Assembly (NCBI GenBank): GCA_002483265.1
Contig: DLHO01000020.1
Coordinates: 58,312-122,311 of the forward strand
Direction of reading: 5' to 3'
Source of the DNA: Flavobacteriales bacterium UBA7666
GTDB taxonomy: Bacteria > Bacteroidota > Bacteroidia > Flavobacteriales_D > Crocinitomicaceae
DNA length: 64,000 nucleotides
In this document: piece after piece, positions 16,696 to 24,950 of the stretch
How positions within the stretch are numbered: position 1 is the stretch's first letter
Layout of the letters: the number at the start of each line of letters is the position of its first letter
The notes under the pieces: model-generated
Told to the model about the DNA's origin: nothing
Database searches by the model: none
The model's input: the letters and a program-made list of their open reading frames with translations, nothing else
Position numbers and translations under genes: made by a program

Positions 16696-17289
16696 TCACC
16701 CTTTTTTCAAAATTCCCTTCTCAACACTTTCATTAATCAATTGTTCGGCAAAATCCCAAATGGTGTTCGATCCCTCTTTCATAATGCTTTTCTTTTCGTG
16801 GACTTTCTCGTAATTCACTCCGAATTCATTCCAGGTTCCGCCATTATTGGAGGTGTTTTGAAGCAAAGGTTCCAATCGATCCATTGTTCGGGCAAATTTA
16901 GCTTCGTTGGTTTCACCAGCTTCGAATTCTTCCCAAATAGCAATCATTTCTTCTGCTTGTTCGCCTGGAAGTAAGCCGAAAATGCGTTGTGCAGCCAATC
17001 GTTCCTCATCGGTGTTGGAATGGTTCTTTTGTGTATCGTAGATAAAGGTATCACCGGCATCAATTTCAACGATGTCGTGAATCAGTACCATCTTAATCAC
17101 TTTTAATAAATCAATGGATGCATTGGAATGCTCCGCCAATACAAGGGCCATCATTGCTAAGTGCCAGCTGTGTTCCGCATCATTTTCATTCCGGTCGCTA
17201 TTGAATAGTTTTGTCTTGCGTTGAATGTATTTGATTTTATCAATTTCCTTGATGAAATTGATTTGCTTCACTAGATTTTCCGGAGTCAT
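16696..17289 (-). CDS. HD-domain hydrolase (YfbR/HDDC2-like 5'-nucleotidase)
   Basis: A 197-residue protein starting at the ATG at 17289 (MTPENLVKQINFI). An in-frame start at 17367 would place a transcription terminator (17331-17359) inside the gene, so it is rejected. The metal motif runs from NDAEHSWHLAMMALVLAEH (first His) to IKMVLIHDIVEIDAGDTF (His-Asp) and FARTMDRLEPLL (final Asp). This order fits the HDDC2/YfbR group, which dephosphorylates deoxyribonucleoside 5'-monophosphates in characterised members. The product is cytoplasmic. The substrate here is inferred from the family. Confidence 0.75.
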   Translation of the reverse strand: MTPENLVKQINFIKEIDKIKYIQRKTKLFNSDRNENDAEHSWHLAMMALVLAEHSNASIDLLKVIKMVLIHDIVEIDAGDTFIYDTQKNHSNTDEERLAAQRIFGLLPGEQAEEMIAIWEEFEAGETNEAKFARTMDRLEPLLQNTSNNGGTWNEFGVNYEKVHEKKSIMKEGSNTIWDFAEQLINESVEKGILKKG

Positions 17290-17330
17290 ACTTTGCGAAT
17301 TTTGTATTGAAAACAAAGATAGTTCAAAAG

Positions 17331-17359
17331 AAAAAAGCGCCGAAACCCCGGAGCTTTTT
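17331..17359 (-). terminator. Bidirectional rho-independent terminator
   Basis: AAAAAAGC (17331-17338) pairs with GCTTTTTT, with CCG/CGG stacked inside. T-runs are present on both strands. It terminates the RNA ligase gene (minus) and lies just upstream of the HD gene. Confidence 0.7.
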
Positions 17360-17406
17360 TCTTTCAATGAAAAGTTTGAGTAGTGTCTTGATAGCTTTTG
17401 ATTTTC

Positions 17407-17964
17407 TTATCTTTTTACACCAAAATCTCTTTTACGGATCTTACACATTCGGCCATCAGAAATGTGATGAAATACGATTCCTTCCATGTTCACATGCTTA
17501 TCTGACAACAACTGTTTAAATGCATCGAAGCTGAAGTCTGTAATTTCAATAATTTCTTTCCCATGAGGAATTAAAACATGGTGCTCCAAATTTTCGGCAT
17601 TGTTTTGAACTTTTGGCCCGCATAATTCGTAAGTTCCATCATTGATCTCAGTCAATCGATCGAAAGCTTCAAAGAAATACTTGTCTTCTTTTCTCGCTCT
17701 TTCACAAGGTAACCAATGCGGATGATGTCCGGATAAAGCATCGGCTTCCTGACATGGGATCGCATTTTTGGGTGCTGTCCGACCTTTTTTTACATCGTAT
17801 CTTTTGTGTAAAATGCCGTTGATGATGGCAACCGAAGTTCCATCAAATTTACGGGTGGCAATTCCTTCGCCATTAAAAACCCAATCGTTTTCCGGATTGA
17901 TTTCATTGATAATCCGACCTAAGTCGTTAGGGTCTTTTTTGAATAAAGTGCTAATCTTTTTCAT
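17407..17964 (-). CDS. RNA ligase of the RLIG1/DUF5565 type
   Basis: A 185-residue nucleotidyltransferase. EGIATRKFDGTS near residue 33 is ligase motif I, with the presumed adenylated Lys39 (KxDG). ELCGPKVQNN near residue 113 fits motif III, NMEGIVFHH near residue 159 motif IV, and MCKIRKRDFG near the end motif V (KxK). The arrangement matches the family of human C12orf29 (RLIG1), which joins RNA 5'-phosphate and 3'-hydroxyl ends. No oligonucleotide-binding domain is present. RNA repair after stress or toxin damage is a reasonable inference. It is a single-gene unit followed by a strong terminator; the HD nucleotidase gene downstream may be functionally unrelated. Confidence 0.7.
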   Translation of the reverse strand: MKKISTLFKKDPNDLGRIINEINPENDWVFNGEGIATRKFDGTSVAIINGILHKRYDVKKGRTAPKNAIPCQEADALSGHHPHWLPCERARKEDKYFFEAFDRLTEINDGTYELCGPKVQNNAENLEHHVLIPHGKEIIEITDFSFDAFKQLLSDKHVNMEGIVFHHISDGRMCKIRKRDFGVKR

Positions 17965-18136
17965 TCTTTTAAAATATTAGTTGAACAATTTTTCGAGTCC
18001 TGTCCACCGCACCAATATTTTAAATACGAAGCAAATATATTAAAAAATAGGAATGCTCCAACTTTCAGTTTTAAGTTCTTTTGGGATTCTGACACCGCTT
18101 TTTGTCATACATTACAGACACACAAATTCACATCGT

Positions 18137-19492
18137 ATGTCTCTGTTTTCGAATATCAAAAATGCATGGCACTTATTTAAGCAAGTGGATATGGAACAAC
18201 TCGCCGAATTATCGAAGAAAGTAGACCTTGCCGAGGTGATTAAAAACGTTGGGAAGCTGGATGACAAACAATTGTCGGGGTTAATGAAAATGCTTGGTGG
18301 CAATCATGCTAAAAAGGAACTTCCTGCAATTAATGGCGATTTTTACAATATCAACCATATGCTGAACCCGGAAGAACGGGCGCTTCAGTTGAAAGTTAGA
18401 GCCTTCATGGAAGAAGAGGTAAAACCCATTGTAAACGACTATTGGCTAAGAGGGGAATTCCCGCATGATTTAATTCCGAAGATTGCGGAGCTAGATATTT
18501 GTGGAATTGCCTATGAAGGCTATAGCACTCCGGTCAGATCTTATTTAATGGAAGGCGTCTTGGCGATGGAAATGGCTCGTGTGGATGCTTCTTTCGCTAC
18601 TTTTTTCGGAGTTCAGAGCGGTTTGGTGATGGGTTCCATTTATTTGTTGGGATCTGAAGAGCAAAAGCAGGAATGGCTTCCCGAATTAAAAAGCTTGCGA
18701 AAAATAGGAGCTTTTGGTTTGACAGAACCGGAAGTGGGTTCTGCAGTTGCTGGAGGTTTAACCATGAAGGCAAAACGTAATGGAACCAGTTGGACACTAA
18801 ACGGACAAAAGAAATGGATTGGCAATGCCACTTTTGCAGATGTGATTATCATTTGGGCAGAAGACGAGGAAGACAAGCAGGTGAAAGGTTTTTTGGTGCG
18901 GAAAAACAATCCCGGATTGACCGTAGAAAAAATGGAAGATAAAATGGCCTTGCGGATTGTTCAGAATGGGATTGTGACCTTAACGGATTGTATTGTAGAA
19001 GAAGCGGATCGTTTGCAAAACGCCAATTCCTTTAAAGATACGGCAAATGTATTACGTATGACGCGTGCAGGTGTGGCCTGGTTGGCGGTTGGATGCGCAC
19101 GCGGGGCTTATGAAGCCGCTTTAAAATATACGAGGGAACGGAAACAATTCGGGAAACCGATTGCTTCTTTTCAATTGATTCAAAATCACTTAGTAGAAAT
19201 GCTGACAAACCTAACGGCCATGCAAACCATGGTAGCGCGTTTGTCTGAGTTGCAAGATCAGAAAGAGTTAACGGATGAACATGCTTCTTTGGCAAAAGTT
19301 TTCTGTAGTTTGCGCACAAGGGATATTGTGAGTAAAGCACGGGAAGTAATGGGTGGAAACGGCATTTTGCTAGAATACGATGTAGCGCGATTTGTAGCAG
19401 ATGCAGAAGCAATTTATTCCTATGAGGGAACCAAAGAAATCAATACCTTGATTGTTGGAAGGGCAATTACGGGTTATAGTGCTTTTGTATAA
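18137..19492 (+). CDS. Acyl-CoA dehydrogenase, glutaryl-CoA dehydrogenase-like
   Basis: A 451-residue flavoenzyme from the Met at 18137; the family does not extend upstream to 18053. After about 60 variable helical residues comes the acyl-CoA dehydrogenase fold. Visible parts are FGLTEPEVGSAVAGG (FAD and substrate loop), LNGQKKWIGNATFADV, RKQFGKPIASFQLIQNHLVEM and VMGGNGILLEYDVAR. The closing YSYEGTKEINTLIVGRAITG carries the catalytic Glu in the position and context seen in glutaryl-CoA dehydrogenase and plant short-chain acyl-CoA oxidase. It probably works in amino-acid or short-chain acyl-CoA breakdown with electrons passed to ETF. The exact substrate is uncertain. Confidence 0.8.
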   Translation: MSLFSNIKNAWHLFKQVDMEQLAELSKKVDLAEVIKNVGKLDDKQLSGLMKMLGGNHAKKELPAINGDFYNINHMLNPEERALQLKVRAFMEEEVKPIVNDYWLRGEFPHDLIPKIAELDICGIAYEGYSTPVRSYLMEGVLAMEMARVDASFATFFGVQSGLVMGSIYLLGSEEQKQEWLPELKSLRKIGAFGLTEPEVGSAVAGGLTMKAKRNGTSWTLNGQKKWIGNATFADVIIIWAEDEEDKQVKGFLVRKNNPGLTVEKMEDKMALRIVQNGIVTLTDCIVEEADRLQNANSFKDTANVLRMTRAGVAWLAVGCARGAYEAALKYTRERKQFGKPIASFQLIQNHLVEMLTNLTAMQTMVARLSELQDQKELTDEHASLAKVFCSLRTRDIVSKAREVMGGNGILLEYDVARFVADAEAIYSYEGTKEINTLIVGRAITGYSAFV

Positions 19493-19538
19493 GCTATTGT
19501 AGATTTTTAGATAGAAGAGAAATTTAAATAAACAGATT

Positions 19539-19919
19539 ATGATACAGAGAGAGAAAATATTTAGCGGCTTTTCAGCTGAGGATACGGATGAAGCATATTT
19601 CTTTTATAAGAATGTACTTGGTTTGGAAGTGGAGAAGGGGGAGATGTCAATTCTGACGATCACAATAAACGCGGGGATGAAGATCATCATCTACCAGAAA
19701 CAAGACCATGTACCGGCAACGTTTACGATTTTGAACATTCCTGTTACAGATATTGACGATGCAGTGGATGAATTAGCGAAAAAGGGAGTTTCCTTTCTTC
19801 AATACGACATGGCCTATATCAAAACAGATTCCAAAGGAATTGCACGTGGCGAACATGGACCTCCAATCGCTTGGTTTACGGATCCGTCCGGGAATATCAT
19901 TTCTTTGATTCAGGAATAA
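19539..19919 (+). CDS. VOC-family (glyoxalase/bleomycin-resistance fold) protein
   Basis: A 126-residue single vicinal-oxygen-chelate unit. TDEAYFFYKNVLGLEVEKGE near the N-terminus and IAWFTDPSGNIISLIQE at the C-terminus are the two conserved ends of the paired beta-alpha-beta modules, and the final Glu fits the metal site. Relatives include glyoxalases, dioxygenases and antibiotic-binding proteins, so the substrate cannot be assigned. It follows the acyl-CoA dehydrogenase by 46 bp and may be cotranscribed with it. It ends at a strong terminator. Confidence 0.78.
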   Translation: MIQREKIFSGFSAEDTDEAYFFYKNVLGLEVEKGEMSILTITINAGMKIIIYQKQDHVPATFTILNIPVTDIDDAVDELAKKGVSFLQYDMAYIKTDSKGIARGEHGPPIAWFTDPSGNIISLIQE

Positions 19920-19951
19920 GATGCAAACTTATTGATATGATTGAATGCAAT

Positions 19952-19988
19952 AAAGACAAATGCCTGCATTTAGCAAGCATTTGTCTTT
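19952..19988. terminator. Bidirectional terminator between convergent genes
   Basis: AAAGACAAATGC pairs perfectly with GCATTTGTCTTT over 12 bp, with a further TGC/GCA pairing around a 5-nt loop. It lies between the VOC gene (plus) and the secreted protein gene at 20018 (minus) and can serve both. Confidence 0.75.
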
Positions 19989-20017
19989 ATTCAAAATTGG
20001 GTAGTTAAAGGAGTAAC

Positions 20018-20533
20018 TTAATAGATAGCATTAACCGTTACTTCCAGTTTTTTTGGAGTTAACTGGTATCTTCCGGCTTTCATAATTACTTCAACACCAT
20101 CGATTACGTATTTGTAATCTTTATCTAAATTTAAAACTGCATTGTTTAGTTTGTTGAGTACTATAATTCTGTCGTCTGCTGATAATTTCTCAAAATCGGC
20201 ACCTTCAATGATGGAATGACTTAAATCCAAATCTACTGTTTTTGGAAATTCCTCTTCTGGAATTAATAGTTCATGCATACCGGAAATTAACTGGCATATG
20301 ATAGAACCACAAACCGAAACCATTTGTTGAAAATTTCCATTGCAAATGATGGCATAATTGGCGCAACAGCCTTCAAAACCTGCGCTTTCAGCATGACATT
20401 CCCATCGATATGCACTGATTTCACCATTACCTTCGACTTCAGTAACTTCTAAGGAGGGAGTAATAATTAATGCCTTTTGTGCATTGGAGTTTAAAGCAAT
20501 GATTGCAAATAAAAGAAAAACAATTTTTTTCAT
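20018..20533 (-). CDS. Secreted protein of unknown function
   Basis: A 171-residue protein that I do not recognise. It has a clear signal peptide (KKIVFLLFAIIALNSNAQ). It contains several cysteines in its first half (CHAESAGFEGCCANYAIIC and VCGSIIC), consistent with disulfides in the periplasm or outside the cell. The second half is acidic and helical, then ends in a short basic stretch (YQLTPKKLEVTVNAIY). No sorting domain or lipobox is present. It is a single-gene unit with a bidirectional terminator behind it. Confidence 0.6.
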   Translation of the reverse strand: MKKIVFLLFAIIALNSNAQKALIITPSLEVTEVEGNGEISAYRWECHAESAGFEGCCANYAIICNGNFQQMVSVCGSIICQLISGMHELLIPEEEFPKTVDLDLSHSIIEGADFEKLSADDRIIVLNKLNNAVLNLDKDYKYVIDGVEVIMKAGRYQLTPKKLEVTVNAIY

Positions 20534-20663
20534 CTGTGAATAATTTAGTTAAATTTAATAAAGGTCAAATATAGATCACCCAAAGTGCAGACAAGCTACC
20601 GTTGGATCAGTTTTTTGCACATTCATCGTTTTGTGATTTGAATGATATTAGGGGATCAGGGAA

Positions 20664-20692
20664 ACAAAAAAACGCCCTGAATTTCAGAGCGC
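20664..20692 (-). terminator. Rho-independent terminator after the 20765-21382 gene
   Basis: On the minus strand GCGCTCTGA pairs with TCAGGGCGT (two wobbles) around an AAT loop and is followed by seven Ts. It lies 70 nt past the barrel gene stop. Confidence 0.75.
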
Positions 20693-20764
20693 TTCTCGTT
20701 TGTTTTTCGTAACCGCAAACTAATATGTGAATTTGTAATAATTCATTTTATGAAGGATATTTGC

Positions 20765-21382
20765 TTACAATCCAAATGCTACACCTAATTTCACCCCGAA
20801 GTTCGAGTTGTACTGGTTATCGCGAATGGTTGTTAATCCGGTATAATAATTAAAATCAGTATTCAGCCAAATATTGGTTGCCAATTTCCAGTTGAAACCG
20901 ATAGAGGCATTCACACCGACGTCGAAGTTTTTGTAAAAAGATCTTACGTTCACTTTTGAACCCCCTTCAATATCTGAATCGCTGACTGCATCAATCAGAA
21001 AACCCATGGAAGGCCCCACTGTTATTTTCGGACGGAGATTATCTTCAAAGTCGCCGAAGTAATACGCAAATTTCAATGGTACACGAATGTATTGCAAGGT
21101 AAGATCAGATTCAGAACCGGCACTTTCAACACGCCCTCCTTCCATTGACCACAATACATCTGCGGCAAATCCAACGTGCTTGTGTGAACTGTAATTAAAA
21201 ATCACTCCGGCACTCCAGGAAGGCTTGAAAATATCTGTTCCGGAAGTATTCCGGATCCCCGTATGTCCAAATCCTACCGAAGGCCCGATCGAAAGTGTTT
21301 TGGTCTTTTTCGCAGGTGCTTCTTGGGAAAATGCTGCAGCGTATGTAAATAGTACTGCAGTAATTATAAGAATCTTTTTCAT
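20765..21382 (-). CDS. Outer-membrane beta-barrel protein (PorT/OmpA-like fold)
   Basis: A 205-residue protein with a signal peptide ending AAAFSQ. Alternating strands such as TLSIGPSVGFGHTG, FAADVLWSMEGG and QYIRVPLKFAYYFG fit a small eight-stranded barrel of the outer-membrane beta-barrel family common in Bacteroidota. The chain ends FGVKLGVAFGL, typical of the closing strand. There is no OmpA peptidoglycan-binding domain. Function unknown; it stands alone with its own terminator. Confidence 0.72.
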   Translation of the reverse strand: MKKILIITAVLFTYAAAFSQEAPAKKTKTLSIGPSVGFGHTGIRNTSGTDIFKPSWSAGVIFNYSSHKHVGFAADVLWSMEGGRVESAGSESDLTLQYIRVPLKFAYYFGDFEDNLRPKITVGPSMGFLIDAVSDSDIEGGSKVNVRSFYKNFDVGVNASIGFNWKLATNIWLNTDFNYYTGLTTIRDNQYNSNFGVKLGVAFGL

Positions 21383-21553
21383 ATTCTGTCGTTTAATGAT
21401 TATATGAATAAAGATCTCTGAATTGCCCCGTTTTTCTGTTATATCCTAATGTAGGAAGCTTACATAACTCACAGTTTTTGCTTTTTTTGGAATGAGGAGG
21501 GGACAGAATGAGAATCCAAAACAGTTCACGGCGGCGGATCTCCTGAACGAAGA

Positions 21554-23491
21554 TTAAATCCTCACCCCCATAATACACACATCATCGACCTGTTCGATAC
21601 CGTTTTTCCAGTTTTCGAAAGTAGATTCCAGAAGTTGTTCTTGTTCTGACATAGAAAGAGCAGCATTTTTGAGGATGAATTCTTTCAAAGGGGCGTATTT
21701 GAATTTCTTTCCTTTTTCTCCTCCGAACTGATCGGCGTAACCGTCTGTGAAAAGGAAGATTAAATCGTCCTTTTTGAGCTGGATGTGGTGCGTTTTGAAT
21801 GCTTTTGCATCGAAAGAACTTCCGATTGGCTGCTTGTCTGCGGTGATGCTGTTTAATTCGTTGTTTGAAATGTACCAAAGCGGATTGTTGGCGCCTGCCC
21901 ATTGGATCTCATGCGTTTTGCTATTGATCGCCACAAGGGAAATATCCATTCCGTCTTTTACATCTTTGTAACTTTTTGTAAAGGTTTCCAGTACAATTTC
22001 ACGTGTTTTATCGAGGATTTCCCCTGGATCTGTGAGTCCGAATTCCAGAACGGCCCGGTTCAATGCGGTACTGCATACCACGCTTACCATTGCTCCCGGA
22101 ACACCATGACCTGTGCAGTCTGCAACAGCGATTAGAATCGAATCTCCGGTTTTTTCCATCCAGTAAAAATCTCCTGCAACAATGTCTTTTGGTTTGTAGA
22201 GAATAAAACTTTCGGGAAAGTGTTCTTTGAAAATACTGAGTGGAGGAAGGATCGCATCCTGTAAGCGTTTGGCATAGGTAATGGAGTCGAGGATTTCCTT
22301 TTGTTTTTCTTCAACCAGGTCTTTTTGACGTTCGATAATCTCTTTTTGCTTTCGGGTAATGCGTAAACGGTTGATCACAACGAATGCAAAGATCAGGACT
22401 AATAAAGAGCCTCCGATCACGGAAAAAATGATCACTTTTTGAATAGCAAGCCGTTTTTCATGCTCTTTTTTATCTAATGCCTGTTGTTTTTCAAATTCGT
22501 AAGAAAGTTCCTGTTTGATCAATTCCTGTTGACTTTCTTCATTCGTCACTTTGTCTCGGTTCACCATGTACAATTCATGCATATCGAGCGCGTCTTTGTA
22601 TTTACCTAGCTTCTTATAGTTCTGGTAGAGCGAAAAACTGGATTCGCGAATTGCGGCCGGGGCATCGACTTTTTTTGCCAGTTCCAAAGCCTGCTGATTG
22701 TAGTAGATCGCTTTTTGGTTGTCTCCTTTTTTATAGTAGATCTTCCCCATGATATTGAATACTTCGGGAAGCCCGAGTAGATTCTCGGTTTTTTTGTAAT
22801 AAGGGATACATTTTTCAGTGAATTCCAATGCTTTTTGATAGTCTTTCGTATCGAGATAAGTAACGGCAATGAAATGATACGACATTCCCAGACCGTAATC
22901 ATCCTGAAGATTCTGATAAATACGGATAGATTTTTGGTGATATTGGATGGATTTGGAATCGTTCCCAAGATAGCGGTAAATGTTTCCCAGATTGGAATAG
23001 GATAGTGCCTGTGAAGAAGAATCTCCGAGTTGTTTATTGATTGTTAATGCCCGCTGATAGTATTCTCCTGCTTTCTTGTATTTTCCCTGTTCGTTGTAGA
23101 TGACTCCAATGTTGTTTAAGCAGGAAGCGATTCCCTTTTGATCATTGAGTTTTTCCATGATCTTCAAACTGCGGGTGAAATAGGCAATGGCTCGTGTATT
23201 GTCGCCCCGTAAGGAAAACGATGCTCCATGAACATTCAATGCAAATGCCTGGTATTTCAAGGAATGCATTTTTCCAGCCATTGCGTAGAGCCGATCGGCA
23301 TAATAAGAAGCACTATCGGGATAGGTATAGAGATAACCGTGCATACAAATTTGCCGCAGCGATTCTAAACGGTTGGTGTCTGCTTCCTTTTCATTATTGA
23401 CCACCTTCCAGAGTTTATCCATATCCGTTTGAGCGGACAAAGCGCTGCTCAAGAAAATGATCAGAAAAACAATACCGGCTATTTTCTTCAT
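21554..23491 (-). CDS. TPR sensor with SpoIIE/PP2C-type serine phosphatase domain
   Basis: A 645-residue protein. I use the Met at 23491, whose downstream residues form a signal peptide (IVFLIIFLSSALSAQ); the upstream codons to 23611 look like leader. About seven TPR repeats fill residues 40-330 (for example ASCLNNIGVIYNEQGKYKKA). They are followed by a coiled coil, a membrane helix near residue 365 (VIIFSVIGGSLLVLIFAFVVI) and a second coiled coil. The C-terminal PP2C-like domain has DIVAGDFYWME, AVADCTGHGVPGAM and DLIFLFTDGYADQFGG, with the metal-binding Asp residues. Periplasmic TPRs probably sense a signal and the cytoplasmic phosphatase acts in partner switching; no anti-sigma partner is nearby. 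Confidence 0.82.
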   Translation of the reverse strand: MKKIAGIVFLIIFLSSALSAQTDMDKLWKVVNNEKEADTNRLESLRQICMHGYLYTYPDSASYYADRLYAMAGKMHSLKYQAFALNVHGASFSLRGDNTRAIAYFTRSLKIMEKLNDQKGIASCLNNIGVIYNEQGKYKKAGEYYQRALTINKQLGDSSSQALSYSNLGNIYRYLGNDSKSIQYHQKSIRIYQNLQDDYGLGMSYHFIAVTYLDTKDYQKALEFTEKCIPYYKKTENLLGLPEVFNIMGKIYYKKGDNQKAIYYNQQALELAKKVDAPAAIRESSFSLYQNYKKLGKYKDALDMHELYMVNRDKVTNEESQQELIKQELSYEFEKQQALDKKEHEKRLAIQKVIIFSVIGGSLLVLIFAFVVINRLRITRKQKEIIERQKDLVEEKQKEILDSITYAKRLQDAILPPLSIFKEHFPESFILYKPKDIVAGDFYWMEKTGDSILIAVADCTGHGVPGAMVSVVCSTALNRAVLEFGLTDPGEILDKTREIVLETFTKSYKDVKDGMDISLVAINSKTHEIQWAGANNPLWYISNNELNSITADKQPIGSSFDAKAFKTHHIQLKKDDLIFLFTDGYADQFGGEKGKKFKYAPLKEFILKNAALSMSEQEQLLESTFENWKNGIEQVDDVCIMGVRI

Positions 23492-23661
23492 AATGCGCAG
23501 AGAAACAAATCGGTTAAAACTAAGAAAAATAATTTCGACGGAACAAAATGCCGATTGAATATTGTGAATACCGGTTACCGATCTGCAGAAAATAAACAGG
23601 TGTCTGCGCATAATAGAATGATATCACAAAAATTTCAACCGGCTTCTACCTTTGAAAGAAA

Positions 23662-24303
23662 ATGAAATCAATGAACCGTTTACTGAAAACTACCCCGATC
23701 CTGATGGTTGCACTTTTTATGTCGTGCACGAACAACAAAACACCTGACAACGAGTCTGTCAATGAGAAAACTGATTCGATCAAGACCGAAGAAATTGAAG
23801 GCTGGACTTCCATTCTTGATAGAGATAATCTCAAAATAGAAGCGAATTCAAATATTAAGGACACGATGATCCAAAGTGTAAAAGTGAAGTTTGAACCTTA
23901 CATTTGGTTTGAGGATTTTCCGGCAAATACTTTTGATACGATTACTAAAGCCCCGCTTGATTTCAGTACCAACCACGATGCGAAATATTATATTACTGCA
24001 ATTAAAAACGGATATAAGGAAGGAAATTCAGTATTTGGCGGTCATTATGAACTGATCATGTGGGGGTGTGGCTATCCATGTGCACACGGAGTGATTGTAG
24101 ATCGAAGAACTGGTCGGATGGTTCACTTGCCGATGTCGCAAACTGGTTATGAATTTCGTGATTATTCACTAATGCTGATTGTTAATCCTACAGACGAAGA
24201 AGGATTTTATGATTTGATGGATGAGTATGTGGATACACCCAGAATATACGTGTTCGATGAGGTGAAAAAGGAGTTTAAAATGCTTGAAACGAAAGGAAGA
24301 TAA
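23662..24303 (+). CDS. Lipoprotein of unknown function
   Basis: A 213-residue protein with a lipoprotein signal: a basic N-terminus, a hydrophobic core and lipobox LFMSC, followed by an Asn/Thr/Glu-rich linker. The conserved-looking core HYELIMWGCGYPCAHGVIVD has two close cysteines and is followed by RRTGRMVHLPMS. I do not recognise the family. A second Met at 23671 is a possible start. It is a single gene with a terminator hairpin 15 bp after its stop, facing the DUF2383 gene. Confidence 0.55.
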   Translation: MKSMNRLLKTTPILMVALFMSCTNNKTPDNESVNEKTDSIKTEEIEGWTSILDRDNLKIEANSNIKDTMIQSVKVKFEPYIWFEDFPANTFDTITKAPLDFSTNHDAKYYITAIKNGYKEGNSVFGGHYELIMWGCGYPCAHGVIVDRRTGRMVHLPMSQTGYEFRDYSLMLIVNPTDEEGFYDLMDEYVDTPRIYVFDEVKKEFKMLETKGR

Positions 24304-24317
24304 TTTGAAAGATGAGC

Positions 24318-24345
24318 AAGGGCTGCCTTTTTGAGACAGCCCTTT
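24318..24345. terminator. Terminator hairpin between convergent genes
   Basis: AAGGGCTG pairs with CAGCCCTT over 8 bp with an 11-nt loop and short T and A tracts on either side. It serves the lipoprotein gene (plus) and possibly the DUF2383 gene (minus). Confidence 0.6.
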
Positions 24346-24387
24346 AATGAATTCTATTTAAGAACAGATTAAAATCGGTTTCTCAAA

Positions 24388-24852
24388 TCAGGCAGCATTA
24401 TTAGCTGCGTCACGCAATTGCTTGATTTTATCATGACCGGATTTGATTTTGGAGTACTGATTTTTCACCATATTTAATTGTTCAGTTCCCTTCAAGGCAT
24501 CTCCGTCAATTTCTTTTTGATACGTATTTACTGCCGCATCTTCACCAAATTCACATGAATTCAGGATTGCTTTACGGTCTTTACTCGTTAAAGCAGCCTT
24601 GACATCCATCCATATACGGAAAATTTTACCGGAAACAGTAGTGCCTTCGATCGCTGTTCCTCCCAATTTACTGACTTCCTGTACCAATTCACGACGGCAT
24701 TCCTGACTTGCTGTCATCATTTCTGAGAAAACACTTTTCAGATCTCCCTCATCTGTTTCCTGAGATGCTGTTAAATATCCCTGAATGCGATCGTTATTGA
24801 TCTGAATCAGGTTGTTTAAACTATCTACTATTTCTTGATTATTTGTTACCAT
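24388..24852 (-). CDS. DUF2383 (PA2169-type) four-helix-bundle protein
   Basis: A 154-residue all-helical cytoplasmic protein. The first helix VDSLNNLIQINNDRIQGY, then FSEMMTASQECRRELVQEVSKLGG and the later CEFGEDAAVNTYQKEI fit the ferritin-like PA2169/DUF2383 family. The function is unknown, but members are often grouped with stress genes. It lacks the usual ferritin diiron pair of ExxH motifs as far as I can see. It is probably cotranscribed with the DUF4142 gene, or is separated from it by the large inverted repeat at 24889-24934. Confidence 0.78.
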   Translation of the reverse strand: MVTNNQEIVDSLNNLIQINNDRIQGYLTASQETDEGDLKSVFSEMMTASQECRRELVQEVSKLGGTAIEGTTVSGKIFRIWMDVKAALTSKDRKAILNSCEFGEDAAVNTYQKEIDGDALKGTEQLNMVKNQYSKIKSGHDKIKQLRDAANNAA

Positions 24853-24888
24853 GACTTCTTGTTTTATGTGTTAATAATGTATTTGGTC

Positions 24889-24934
24889 GAGTCCGGATTT
24901 CAAGAGTCAGTACTAATCCTTGAAATCCGGACTC
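24889..24934. repeat. 16-bp perfect inverted repeat between the DUF4142 and DUF2383 genes
   Basis: GAGTCCGGATTTCAAG (24889-24904) is perfectly complementary to 24919-24934, with a 14-nt loop. Neither strand has a T-run after it, so it is not a standard intrinsic terminator. It sits wholly in the 98-bp gap between two genes of the same strand. It could stabilise or process a bicistronic RNA, attenuate downstream expression or bind a protein. Confidence 0.8.
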
Positions 24935-24950
24935 TATTAAGTCTAATCGA

